Shown here piece by piece: positions 49,003-58,044 of a stretch of DNA of 64,000 nt. Positions within the stretch are counted from its first letter, which is position 1. Every line of letters begins with the position of its first letter. The notes below the pieces were generated by a model. The model did no database searches, was not told the origin of the DNA, and was given only the letters and a program-made list of their open reading frames with translations. A program made the translations under genes and the position numbers. This stretch comes from Silene latifolia. Taxonomy: Eukaryota > Streptophyta > Magnoliopsida > Caryophyllales > Caryophyllaceae. The stretch covers positions 48,855,901 to 48,919,900 of the forward strand of contig NC_133529.1 of NCBI RefSeq assembly GCF_048544455.1. The letters are read 5' to 3'.

Positions 49003-50676
49003 TGGTGTGTTCTCGTTATTGCTCGTTAAAGCCTCAACCAAAACAATATTTATATCTTTACAAACTACTCTTAGTAGAGCGATAAGTAAAGGTCGGATCC
49101 CAAGGGACGGGTATCGATTTAAGATTTCAATTGCAAGTAGTTATGTCTTAAGGTGTCACAAATTTGGGTTGAGATGAGATGTAGTCTAAACTAATCAACA
49201 AGATGAATGTAAATTAATGAAAAAAAAGTAAAGAAATTAAAGGGGTTTGTAAACAAGTGATTAAGGGCACTAGGGTGTCATGGGTTCATAAGGGAATCAT
49301 GGAAATAGATCATACAAACATGTTCTCAAATAGAAGTAAGCAACTTATTGTTATGATGGAATCGAGTTAGTGTATATCTTACAATTCCTAGGAAGACTTA
49401 GGTCCCAGAGCCGAGTCGATCAAGACTTTACAACACCTACAAGTCGACTTAGTCTCTTCCTATTCAACTCTATGCATGGTCTAACAAGGCTTGAGTTGGC
49501 TTACATCTTACAAGCCTCATTGAAAAGATAAGAGATGGGTAAAAAATGCAAGGTTTCATAGTCTAGCATTTCATCAAACATAACATGTGCATAGGTTGAA
49601 ATCACAACAAGCAAGCATTCAATTATGAAAGCATATTAAATTAAGCATAGATCTAATCCCATGATTGATTCCCTAATTCCCCATTAACCCTAGCTTAAGA
49701 AACTACTCACTCATGATCAAGTTTAATATGCTAATAAGGATGTCAATTATATTAACAAAGCAAAACATGATGAATAAGTAATGGAAATAACAATAATTAA
49801 GCAAAGGTAAAAAAGGATTATACCAACTTGAGATGATCCAAATAATAAAGCAAAGAATAATAGACTGAAACTTGATGATTGATTGAGAGTTGTCAATCCT
49901 CCAATAAACCCCAAATAATCTTCTAATTACCCAACGAAAACTAAGAACAGTTGAGAGATTAAGGAAAGGTTAAGATGCGATTAATATTGAAATGTGTATT
50001 ACAACTTGGATTAAGACTAAATTAAGAGATTTAGAAGGAGATTAGTACTTGATTCTAAGATTGATGCCAATCTAGGTAGTACAATAGGGTATTTATACTA
50101 AAATTAAGTACAAGGATTAGGGTTACTAAGGGCTTAAATGACGATTAAGACCCTAAGAGAAGCTTGATAATTTGTAAATCCCGAGGGACATGCGTGGCCT
50201 GAGTAGGAACACCCCAGGGACACGCGCGTCCTGACCTTGAGAATGCTCTGGTTTGTAAAGAGATCCGCTCGAGCTGGGCCTCGGGACGCCCTGATCCTGG
50301 TCTGGGACGCTCGTCCTGAACTCGAGATACCCGGAGCCTGGGACAGGGTTCTTCTCTTTTTCTTGCCTACCTATCAATCCGTGGGGACTGTCTTAGGGAC
50401 GCGCGGATTTTTCATCATTGCCCAATTCACTTGATTTATTTGCTTAGGCCTTTAGTATTGGTCTCCTCTTTGATTCTTGGTCATTAGATGCAATCCATTT
50501 ATCTCCATTTTGCTCCGTAAATGCAAGGCTTGTAATCCTCTCCTACTAAGGATACAAAACCTCAAAGAATATGCAAAATAGGGAACTAGAGATAAGAAAT
50601 GACCCTAATAGTTGATAGAAAGCATGGGAACGAGGCTAATTCGGGGACAAAATGTGCTCAATTATGAGTCACATCA
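49003..50676 (-). repeat. Element D 5' LTR
   Basis: 1674 bp, ends GTCACATCA on plus. It carries the motif group at about 50215-50340 and a minus-strand ATAAATAC near 50091-50099. Confidence 0.92.
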
Positions 50677-50681
50677 GTATG

Positions 50682-51375
50682 GAAAATTCTAATTCTAAGC
50701 CAACTCCTATAGTTACAGATAAGAAGTTGACTAAAGATGAAGACGGTAAATCTGTCGATGAGACAACTTATCGAGGTATGATTGGCTCACTTCTTTATTT
50801 AACTGCAAGTCGTCCTGATATAATGTTTAGTGTATGCGTATGCGCTTGATTTCAATTATACCCTAAAGAATCGCATATAATTGCAGTTAAAAGAATTTTG
50901 AAGTATTTAATAGGGTATTCAGATGCAGACTATGCAGGTTGTACACTTGATAGAAAAAGTACTTCAGGTATAGCTACGTTTGTTGGACCGTGTAATATTA
51001 CACGGGGGTCAAAGAAGCAAAATTCCGTTGCGTTATCTACAGCTGAAGCCGAGTATATTGCTGTTGGGTTGGTATGTTCTTAACTTTTATGGCTTAAGCA
51101 ACAGTAGTTATGTGATTACGGTGTTAACGTTGGGTGTATTCCCATTTTATGTGACAATACGAATGCTATAATTATTTCTTAGAACCCTGCGCAGCACTCG
51201 CGTACTAAGCATATAGACATTAGACACCATTTTCTACGTGACCATGTAGATAAGGGAAACATAAGACTGGAATTTTGTAGTACAGAAAACCAATGGGCTG
51301 ACATTTTTACCAAAGTATTGGCTAGAGAACGTTTTGAGATTTTACAGTTGGAAATTGGTTTAATTGGTGGCAACT
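50682..51375 (+). pseudogene. Element B RT C-terminus and RNase H (broken)
   Basis: Resumes after element D with ENSNSKPTPIVTDKKL and MIGSLLYLTASRPDIMF, then RNase H with YSDADYAGCTLDRKSTSG, SVALSTAEAEYIAVG and CDNTNAIIIS. Stops occur near 50848, 51081, 51102 and 51180, with a shift near 50890. It ends [18 protein letters not shown] and a stop near 51375. Confidence 0.88.
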
Positions 51376-51883
51376 AAACTTGTCACAAATATTTTATTTT
51401 CTGTATGACTGACTAGATTTGACGAGATTGTATGACTGTGTCCGTATATTTCGTTACAAGTTTATTTATGTTAAATGTTATATTATATTACGAGAATATT
51501 CCGTTTGGTAGTCATGTATATCTTGTGTCTTGTTACGAACCATAATTTCGGTAAAAATTTATTCCTTAATATCCCCTTTACCGATATTTTTACAAAAAAT
51601 TCTATCCTTTTACCTAATATTATCTTATCATATTTTCCAAAAGATTTACCCTAACAATCTTTCCTAATCTCTTATATATGATATGTAAAAAAAAAAGGAA
51701 AATCGACCCATATCCTGTGTTACCTACTCCTACACGTTACCCTCTCCACTTTCCTAATCCTACCCAACCACAAAATTATCATCACCATAAATACTCCCTC
51801 CTTTCCACCGCCCTATCACCATCACTAATCCCTCACATCTTTTCACTCAAAAATTTACCAACACTCAACCTTCCATCATCATC
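51376..51883 (+). other. Element B spacer between RNase H and extra ORF
   Basis: AT-rich, then C-rich, non-coding. Short ORFs here are not supported. Confidence 0.6.
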
Positions 51884-53434
51884 ATGTCTCCCAAACCCAA
51901 AACCCGGTTTCACACAACTCGGTCTTCCACTAAGTTCGAGACTCCGAAATCACCATGCAATCCCTCCAATACATCTCAAACCACTTCCTCACCGATATCT
52001 AACCAAAATTTGCCTAATCGTAACAATAACCGTGCGGATATTGACATAAGTGGGAAGAGACGGAAGCTTGCAAAGGCGAAAGGGGTTGTTTTTTAGGAAG
52101 GTGTACTCGAAGACGAGGTCGGTGAGGTTGTTGTGCATGATGGGTTTCAGCGTACTCTATTTCGAGAAGCTATGGAACATGTTACTCTTGGCGGGTTGGA
52201 TAAAGTTCGTCTTACCAATGGTGAAAAAACTTGGATTAATCGTACCCTCCGTTATCCTATCCATGGAGGCCGATATTATCCTTCTTCTTAGTACACGAAA
52301 ATTGATGCTATCAAATTCTTTCGCGATTTCTTGAAATTTCAAGAATGGGAGAAAATCAGTCAGTTTTCGGGTCCGGTTTATCCGATTGAAGTCATTCAAT
52401 TCTTTGCCTCTGTTTCGGCAAATAATGGGGTCTTGCATGCAATGGTGAATGGTCATGAGGTTGAAATCCCCATTGAGGATTTCTGTTCGGCCTTCTCGGT
52501 TCCAAGTGATGGTTTGGAAATCAATCCAAGTCAAGAATGGCGAAATGTCACGGATGAAAACAAGATGATCATCAAACGCTATTTTGATGACGGTACTACA
52601 TTTCATAGCAATGTCTTAGCCGGATTATTTCCTCCCAAATTTAAGTTCTTTATCAATTACATGTGGAACACCATTGTGCCGAGGAAGAATGGTCGAGACA
52701 AGGTATCAAGCTATGAGTTAATTCTTCTCTATTTGTGGCTTAAAGGTGAAAAAGTAAGTCTTCCATTACTCGTCTTTTATAAAATTATTCAAGTTAGTTT
52801 ATCGGTGATCGGTGAAAAATTCTTAACCACTTTTGATTTACCATATGGGATATGGATATCCCGTCTTTTGGAAATTAAACGGGTGGTAAATCCGGGTAAC
52901 TATGGTGTTAAGGCATTGGATTCCATGGGTGATAAGTATCTTGGTTTAATGGGTATTATGGCCGTCGGTCCTGAGTTGGTTTTTACACCGAAAGGTGGTG
53001 TTAAAGAAAAGTCGAATGATTTGGTTGTAGCTTTGGAAAAGAAATTGGATTTGTTTATGGAGAATATGGGTGCCGTCATGGAAAATCAAACTCGGTTATT
53101 GGAACAATTGGTTTCGGGTGTGGGTAAGGAATCGGTTGTGGCTCCTCGGGATTTCGGACGTGGTTTTGACGAGGTGCTAGCTCGTTTAAAGGCGTTTAAA
53201 GCACATCTCACGGTTGTGGAAAGGGTTGCTGACTCGTGTATGCATGAGGCCATTCGATAATCTACTTCGTTGGCCAATTTGTGTAGTCAAGGAGGTGCGG
53301 TGATGATGGCGGGTCGAGCTATGAGGGAGGAGATGGGTTTGATCTTTGAGGCAACAAAATCCTTATCATTGAAAGTGCTCAATTTTGATCGGTGTCTGAC
53401 CGCTCAAGCATGTACTTTATATTACATATGTAGT
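51884..53434 (+). pseudogene. Element B extra 3' ORF (env position), broken
   Basis: Single frame starting MSPKPKTRFHTTRSS (51884) with stops at 52094-52096 (TAG), about 52288 (TAG) and 53258-53260 (TAA). A basic, serine-rich N-terminus is followed by a globular region (WEKISQFSGPVYPIEVIQFF, VSSYELILLYLWLKGEK, DKYLGLMGIM) and a helical C-terminus (LEKKLDLFMENMGAVMENQ). SIRE-lineage copia elements carry an extra ORF here, sometimes called env-like. I see no signal peptide or transmembrane helix, so envelope function is not supported. It looks closer to the putative plant transposon protein group of unknown role. Confidence 0.65.
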
Positions 53435-53438
53435 TTAT

Positions 53439-53447
53439 GAGGGAGGA
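53439..53447 (+). other. Element B polypurine tract
   Basis: GAGGGAGGA directly before the right LTR. It primes plus-strand synthesis and helps fix the LTR start at 53448. Confidence 0.75.
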
Positions 53448-55052
53448 TATATATGATTAGTTTTGATGATGACAAGTATGTACTTTATATTACATATACT
53501 CTTGCTCGTAATTATTTGTTTAGTCTTTAATAAATTGATTAAAGTTTGCAACTTAAGCAAGTAATGTTATAGCAACCTTGGCTATAACATTGAAGATTTG
53601 TGAAGCACTATTCAAGTAATGTTATAGCAGCTTGTGCTATAACATTGAAGATTCTTAAAGCGTCATAAAAATTGTAACTAGTTTCAAGTATGATGATCAC
53701 TCAAGCAAAAAGCTCGATCTAGTCTATAACAAGCTCAAGATGAAGAGCTTATGATCAAGATAAAAAGAAGATCCTACCACTAAAGATCTCAGGAAGATTA
53801 GCTAGTATAGGACTTCATCTAATAACGGTATCTTAAGAAGTAATATTGGGAAGGTAAAGTTATAGCTATTTTATCTATAACTTTACTTACCAAACTTAAA
53901 GTTATAGCCATTTTTACTATAACTTTGGGTTGCATTTTAAGGCACGATTTTAATAGTTTTAAAATCAATTTTCAAAAGATAAAATTCTTCAAATATGTTT
54001 TGAAATCATGCGTGTATATGATAGAGTTGATATGCGGTTTGTTTAGAATAAATAATTTATGTTGTCCTATTGGTTAGTAAAACGACTTGTGAGTCGTCAT
54101 GCTACCTAGGGTTTGCTAAATTATCTAAACCTAACCCTAATCTACACCTTGATATTTTGACCTAGGGTTTCGGCTAAAATAGGCTTATGAGCCGTGTGGA
54201 TGCCTAACTTACTCCCTATGCAAGTAAATATTATTAGGTCAAATCTATAATATACTGCCATAAGATATTTTGATATCTTATCAATTATATTAGATTTACC
54301 TTATTTACTTAATTAAAAAATTTACTAGATTAAATTAAGAAGAGATAAGATTTGTTTCTTATGAAACAAACTATCTTGCCTCACGGCACACTAGGGTTTC
54401 GACCAAAATCTAGTTTCTCTCTTTTACTATATATACGTATGATGTTCATTATTTCAAACAAGCTTTTCGAAATATAAAATTCCTTGCAAAAAATTTTAGT
54501 TTAAATTCTAATTAAGTATTTTATTTGTTTTGCAATTGAAAATCTTTTAGGAAAAGTCGTGCTCTTTAATTTACGTATTATTCTTAAGATTACGTTATAA
54601 GATAATAGTACTTCATATTGTTTTTACTCGTTCAATTGTGTGAACACTTAGAGGAACAATCAAGTGCTTTCTTAGTAACTTAAGATAGTCAAATCGAATA
54701 TCTAGTGATATTCAAATCGAGTTATAACTAGAGTTAGTTATACGAGTGGGTTGATAATTTTGTAATCCGGAGAAAGGTACTAAAATTATTAATCGAGAAT
54801 AGTGGACGTAGGCTTCGACTTGCGAAGCTGAACCACTTCAAATATCGAGTGTCCTTACATTTTCTTTATCGATCATTTTATTACGTTCATAAATCGTTTA
54901 GTTAATTAGTTAAAGTTTAATCGAAAAACTTTAAGTAATTAATTATTTAGATATAAAATAAAAAGTGGGGATAAGTTTTTTAAATACTCAATTCACCCCC
55001 GCCCCCCTCCCCTCTCTCCCTCTCGAGTATTTAGACTTGGATAGACTTTTCA
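53448..55052 (+). repeat. Element B right (3') LTR
   Basis: 1605 bp. Four 23-bp modules: 53565-53589, 53620-53644, and two near 53858-53927 with arms of 10 to 11 bp and the same 7-base spacer. A C/T-rich run at 54997-55022 replaces the pure C-run of the left copy. It ends CA at 55052. Confidence 0.9.
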
Positions 55053-55821
55053 GTTGGGAAGATAGATTGGATATCATAGAGTTTTCTTACAACAACAGCT
55101 ACCATACGAGTATTGGGATGGCTCCGTTTGAGGCGTTGTATGGGAGGAGGTGTAGGAGTCCGATTTGCTGGGATGATAGCGCAGAGGTAGTGGTTTTAGG
55201 ACCACAGATGGTACCGGATATGGTGGAACAAGTGTAGTTGATTCGACAAAAGATGAAGGCGGCTCAGGATTAACAAAAAGTTATGTGGATTTACATCGTT
55301 GAGACGTGGAGTTCCAAGTTGGGGATAAGGTTCTTTTGAAAGTGTCACCTATGCGTGAGGTGATGCGGTTTGGTAAGAAAGGGAAGCTAAGCAAGAAGTT
55401 CATTGGTCCTTATGAGATTTTGGATCGTGTGGGAGAGGTTGCTTATCGGTTAGCCTTGCCACCAACTTTGGATCGAGTACACAATGTGTTTCATGTGTCT
55501 CAACTACGGAGGTATGTGAGTGACCCTTCTCATGTGCTAGAGGTTGAGAACATTAAGTTGGATGAATCTTTGTCTTACCTTGAGGTGCCAAAAGAGATTC
55601 TAGATCGTATGGTTCGCAAGACTAGAACTGGGGAGACAGTGTTGCTAAAGGTTTTATGGTCCAATCACAACATTGAGGAAGAAACTTGGGAGGCGGAGGA
55701 AGCTATGAAGGAACACAACCCGTTTTTTTTTATTAGGTATGTGTGGTTACGGGAACATAACCATGTTTCTTTAAGGGGGGTAGGAGATGATCGCTTAAGC
55801 TTTTCGTGCGAGTTTCGGTAA
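55053..55821 (+). pseudogene. Element A integrase C-terminus and chromodomain-like tail (broken)
   Basis: Resumes the integrase split at 4498: WEDRLDIIEFSYNNSYHTS, GMAPFEALYGRRCRSPICWDD. A stop falls near 55236 and a frameshift before 55306. The second frame reads VGDKVLLKVSPMRE, KFIGPYEILDRVGEVAYRL and HNVFHVSQLRRY, the usual chromovirus integrase C-terminal domain. The chromodomain-like segment is LEVPKEILDRMVRKTRTG to WSNHNIEEETWEAEEAM (about 55585-55710). About 30 further residues follow, which is longer than I expect for the family. Chromodomains can direct insertion to marked chromatin. Confidence 0.85.
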
Positions 55822-55943
55822 GTTTTGGTCAAGTTTAGTGTTTGTTTTGAGTTATAGTAAGTTTTGTTTAAGTTTTGTTTCGAGTTCTTGTTGTGTCGTT
55901 GCATTATAGTTGAGTATAGTGAGTTTGTTTTTCTGTATGGGTT

Positions 55944-55983
55944 TGAACTTCGGGGACGATGTTCATTTTTAAGTAGGGAAGAT
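55944..55983 (+). other. Element A pre-PPT hairpin and polypurine tract
   Basis: Hairpin 55944-55965 (TGAACTTCG, loop GGGA, CGATGTTCA, one mismatch), then AAGTAGGGAAGAT as PPT. The hairpin ends exactly 18 bp before the LTR at 55984, as in E and F. Confidence 0.78.
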
Positions 55984-56506
55984 TGTAATACCTTAGATAT
56001 TTGAGTTGTTGGGTACTCTATCGAGTAGGACTTACTGTGTCGAGTAAGTCTTTGACGCATTCTGGAGTGTGTTCTGCTTTGTAGTTACTCGATTGAGTAG
56101 GAAATACTCGATCGAGTACGTTAGTTACTCGATCGAGTAAGTTGTGTTTTACGGTTTTTCGGCCGAGTTTGATAGTAATGTGTGAATAGGCATTTAAAGT
56201 GATTTCGACAGTTCTTTTTACTTTTACTCTTATTCTCAAGACCTTTTACAAAAGAAAAACAAAGTGGCGTTCAATCCTCTTCTCTCTTTGCTATCAAATC
56301 ACGGCTAGGTTTGTCAGATTTTTGAGTTCATCATACCTTTGTGATTGTCATCTTGTGGGTAAGTTTTCTATGTTGTTATGTCATATAGTTAAAGTTGATT
56401 AAACCCTAATTGGGTGATTTGGGGGTTGTTGGGAATGATTATGTGTAGATTTGTAATTATGTGAATATTGATTATAAGAGGTGGTTTTGTAGAGGAATAG
56501 GGATGA
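55984..56506 (+). repeat. Element A 3' LTR, truncated
   Basis: Starts TGTAATACC. It contains five or six ACTCGATCGAGT-type units (56013-56140) and a stretch (AACCCTAATTGGGT, then ATTTGGGGGTT) that matches the LTR of element E in reverse complement. It breaks off near 56506 at a GC-rich insert; the remainder is not found. Confidence 0.8.
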
Positions 56507-56735
56507 CATTGGAGCTGGGCGGTGGTGGATATAGGCTCACCCTTACCCGTACCCACCAAGAAAAACTCGTACCTATCCCCGCCCCACCACCCGTGGCGGG
56601 TACAATTTTCTAAAACCGTCCCCGCCCCAACGGGCGGAAATATGAAACTGTATCCGCTCCGCTTACCCATTAACCCACTACACCATAATTTCATTTGATA
56701 AATTTTTTTCGCATCCCGGGAACATTCCCAGGAGG
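56507..56735. other. GC-rich insert of unknown type
   Basis: Unlike its surroundings: repeated CCCGCCCC, GGGCGG and TACCCG words on both strands at about 56511-56690, then GCATCCCGGGAACATTCCCAGGAGG near 56711-56735, whose complement resembles the 3' part of 5S rRNA (CCTCCTGGGAA...GATGC). No ORF. It may be a small non-autonomous element plus an inverted scrap of the neighbouring Cassandra LTR. Confidence 0.4.
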
Positions 56736-57359
56736 TGTGCACGAGTGAGGACAAAATATGCTGGAAAGGACCCGTTTTGATCTGTGGGGCATGTACACAG
56801 CCTGACGAGCTACCGTGAGTGACCGCTCCTGACCCAGTTTGGGCCGAGGTGTTACAATTGGTATCAGAGCAACCCCTGCGACTGTCTGATAAGCCTTTGG
56901 TCTGGAGTACCCCGGGTCACCAACCTAGCGGGGGAGGATTCTGGGTTTGGCTCGGCTGTGGTCAGATATTGCCAGGTGCAACGAGGACGTTACGTTCTTT
57001 AAGTGAGGGTGTGTAATACTCCAATGAGCCGAATTCGTTATTCGGGTGGGGTACCTCTTAAAGAGGTCCATTAATAGGCTTAAAATCTGACTTGTGCTTA
57101 AAGGGATTGAAAGTACTACTCATATCAATAAAGTGTACTTTCTTTTCTGGTTATCCATGGGAAAGAACTCCACAGTTAAGCGTGCTTGGCTGAGAGTAGT
57201 CTTAGGATTGGTGACCTCCTGGGAAGGTTCTCGAGATGCGCATGATTCAGGACAAAATGCGCTGGAAAGAACCCGTGTTGATGTGTGAGCCATGTATACA
57301 GCCTGGCAACAAACCGCGAGTGACCGCTCTCGACCCTAGGTTTGGGCCGGGGTGTTACA
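56736..57359 (+). mobile_element. Cassandra-like TRIM with 5S-rRNA-derived LTR
   Basis: A truncated left LTR (about 56736-56856), an iMet PBS (TTGGTATCAGAGC, 56858-56870), a 155-bp interior, a short PPT (AAGTGAGGGTG) and a complete right LTR (57012-57359, 348 bp). The right LTR contains a 5S-like segment near 57165-57235 (ACTCCACAGTTAAGCGTGCT, GGTGACCTCCTGGGAAG). Cassandra elements are defined by exactly this 5S-derived LTR. The left LTR keeps only its last 120 bp and has lost the 5S part. It encodes nothing. Confidence 0.78.
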
Positions 57360-57568
57360 ATATGTACTCCGGCATGTGTATCGGGAAGCAAGTTTTTGTG
57401 CTGATAAGTTGTCAAATCTGGAACTTGGCTTTCCTCTTGGTGACCATGAGCTTCATGCTCCTCCTCATGGCGTTCAGTCTATAATGCTCTATGATGCACA
57501 AGGCTTTAATGTACCTCGATCTATAGATATATAATTTGGCTTCGGTCTCCCTTTTTCCTCAAAAAAAA
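57360..57568 (+). pseudogene. 3' end of a LINE (RNase H tail) with poly(A)
   Basis: Reads YVLRHVYREASFCADKLSN, then a stop after VPRSIDI, as at the C-terminal RNase H end of plant L1 elements. It is followed by a short 3' UTR and an A-run (57558-57568). It begins exactly at the right end of the Cassandra-like element, so the rest was either interrupted or lost. Confidence 0.6.
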
Positions 57569-58044
57569 AACATTAGTTTTAACTTTTTGTAACACTTTCA
57601 ACAATGACATTTTAATTTATTGGCACAAACAATAATTTCAAACATACTTAATCACTTAACTCCTTAATAGATCCACACATTATAAAACTATTAGAATATT
57701 AAAATATTAATTGGAACTCAACCATCATCTTAAGGTTTTGGTTTAGATGATCATCTCCACAAAAACAATGTACTACTACAACAAAGAGAAAATAGAATCT
57801 CATCGTTATGAACAGAAAGACGCAAAACTATTAAATTGAGATCGAGAAAGATTACTGTTTGTATTATTTAGTGTGTCATTCATGTGGAGTTGCACTACTA
57901 ATGGACTCTCTCCCTTGATTAACAAGAGAAGCGGGGTTGCATCAGGTGCGATGTACACAAAGTGAAGGAGTGTTCAACAAAACATACATGTGAAAGGGGG
58001 AGAGAGTCATACATGCAGGAGACTTAAGCTTATTATTCGCCTTA
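57569..58044. other. Unassigned AT-rich stretch
   Basis: No ORF, LTR end, RNA gene or repeat that I recognise. It may be old host or repeat DNA between two LINE fragments. Confidence 0.5.

Larger units (their letters stand above)
39506..50676 (-). mobile_element. Element D: pol-less Athila-type element, sister of C, nested in RT of B
   Basis: TSD GTATG at 39501-39505 and 50677-50681. LTRs 39506-41177 (3') and 49003-50676 (5'), PBS 48981-48998, gag-protease 45935-48865, second ORF 43249-44862, all on the minus strand. It has the same order as C, again with no RT, RNase H or integrase. At 11.2 kb it holds no further insertion. Confidence 0.92.
4499..55052 (+). mobile_element. Element B: SIRE-like Ty1/copia retrotransposon, with two nested elements
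   Basis: Inserted in the integrase of A. LTR pair 4499-6122 and 53448-55052; iMet-type PBS after the left LTR; PPT before the right LTR. Gene order is gag, protease, integrase, RT, RNase H, then an extra ORF, which defines copia, and the coiled-coil gag, long LTRs and extra 3' ORF point to the SIRE lineage. It is interrupted at 6482-34778 (element C, in gag) and at 39506-50676 (element D, in RT). Without these and their TSDs it is about 11.1 kb. Candidate TSD GTTGG at 4494-4498 and 55053-55057; the exact left edge is blurred by GTT and AT microsatellites. Every ORF has stops or frameshifts. Confidence 0.88.
1..56506 (+). mobile_element. Element A: Tekay-like Ty3/gypsy chromovirus, split by element B
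   Basis: This is the outermost element. The left part (1-4498) holds 5' leader, gag, protease, RT, RNase H and the first two thirds of integrase. The right part (55053 to about 56506) holds the integrase C-terminus, a chromodomain-like tail, PPT and a 3' LTR. The integrase reading resumes across the gap with the usual WEDRLDIIEFSYNN motif, which proves the two halves belong together. GTTGG flanks the insert (4494-4498 and 55053-55057). The 5' LTR and PBS are not visible and probably lie just left of the window. RT-then-integrase order plus a chromodomain places it among chromoviruses; Tekay is the closest type by motif recall. All its genes are broken. The right edge is approximate because a GC-rich insert interrupts the 3' LTR. 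Confidence 0.85.

Noticed and set aside
52157-52606. 149-codon minus-strand ORF
   Set aside because: Antisense shadow of the extra ORF of element B, without recognisable domain.
57165-57235. Functional 5S rRNA gene
   Set aside because: Only part of 5S is present, with substitutions, and it sits within the LTR of a Cassandra-like element.
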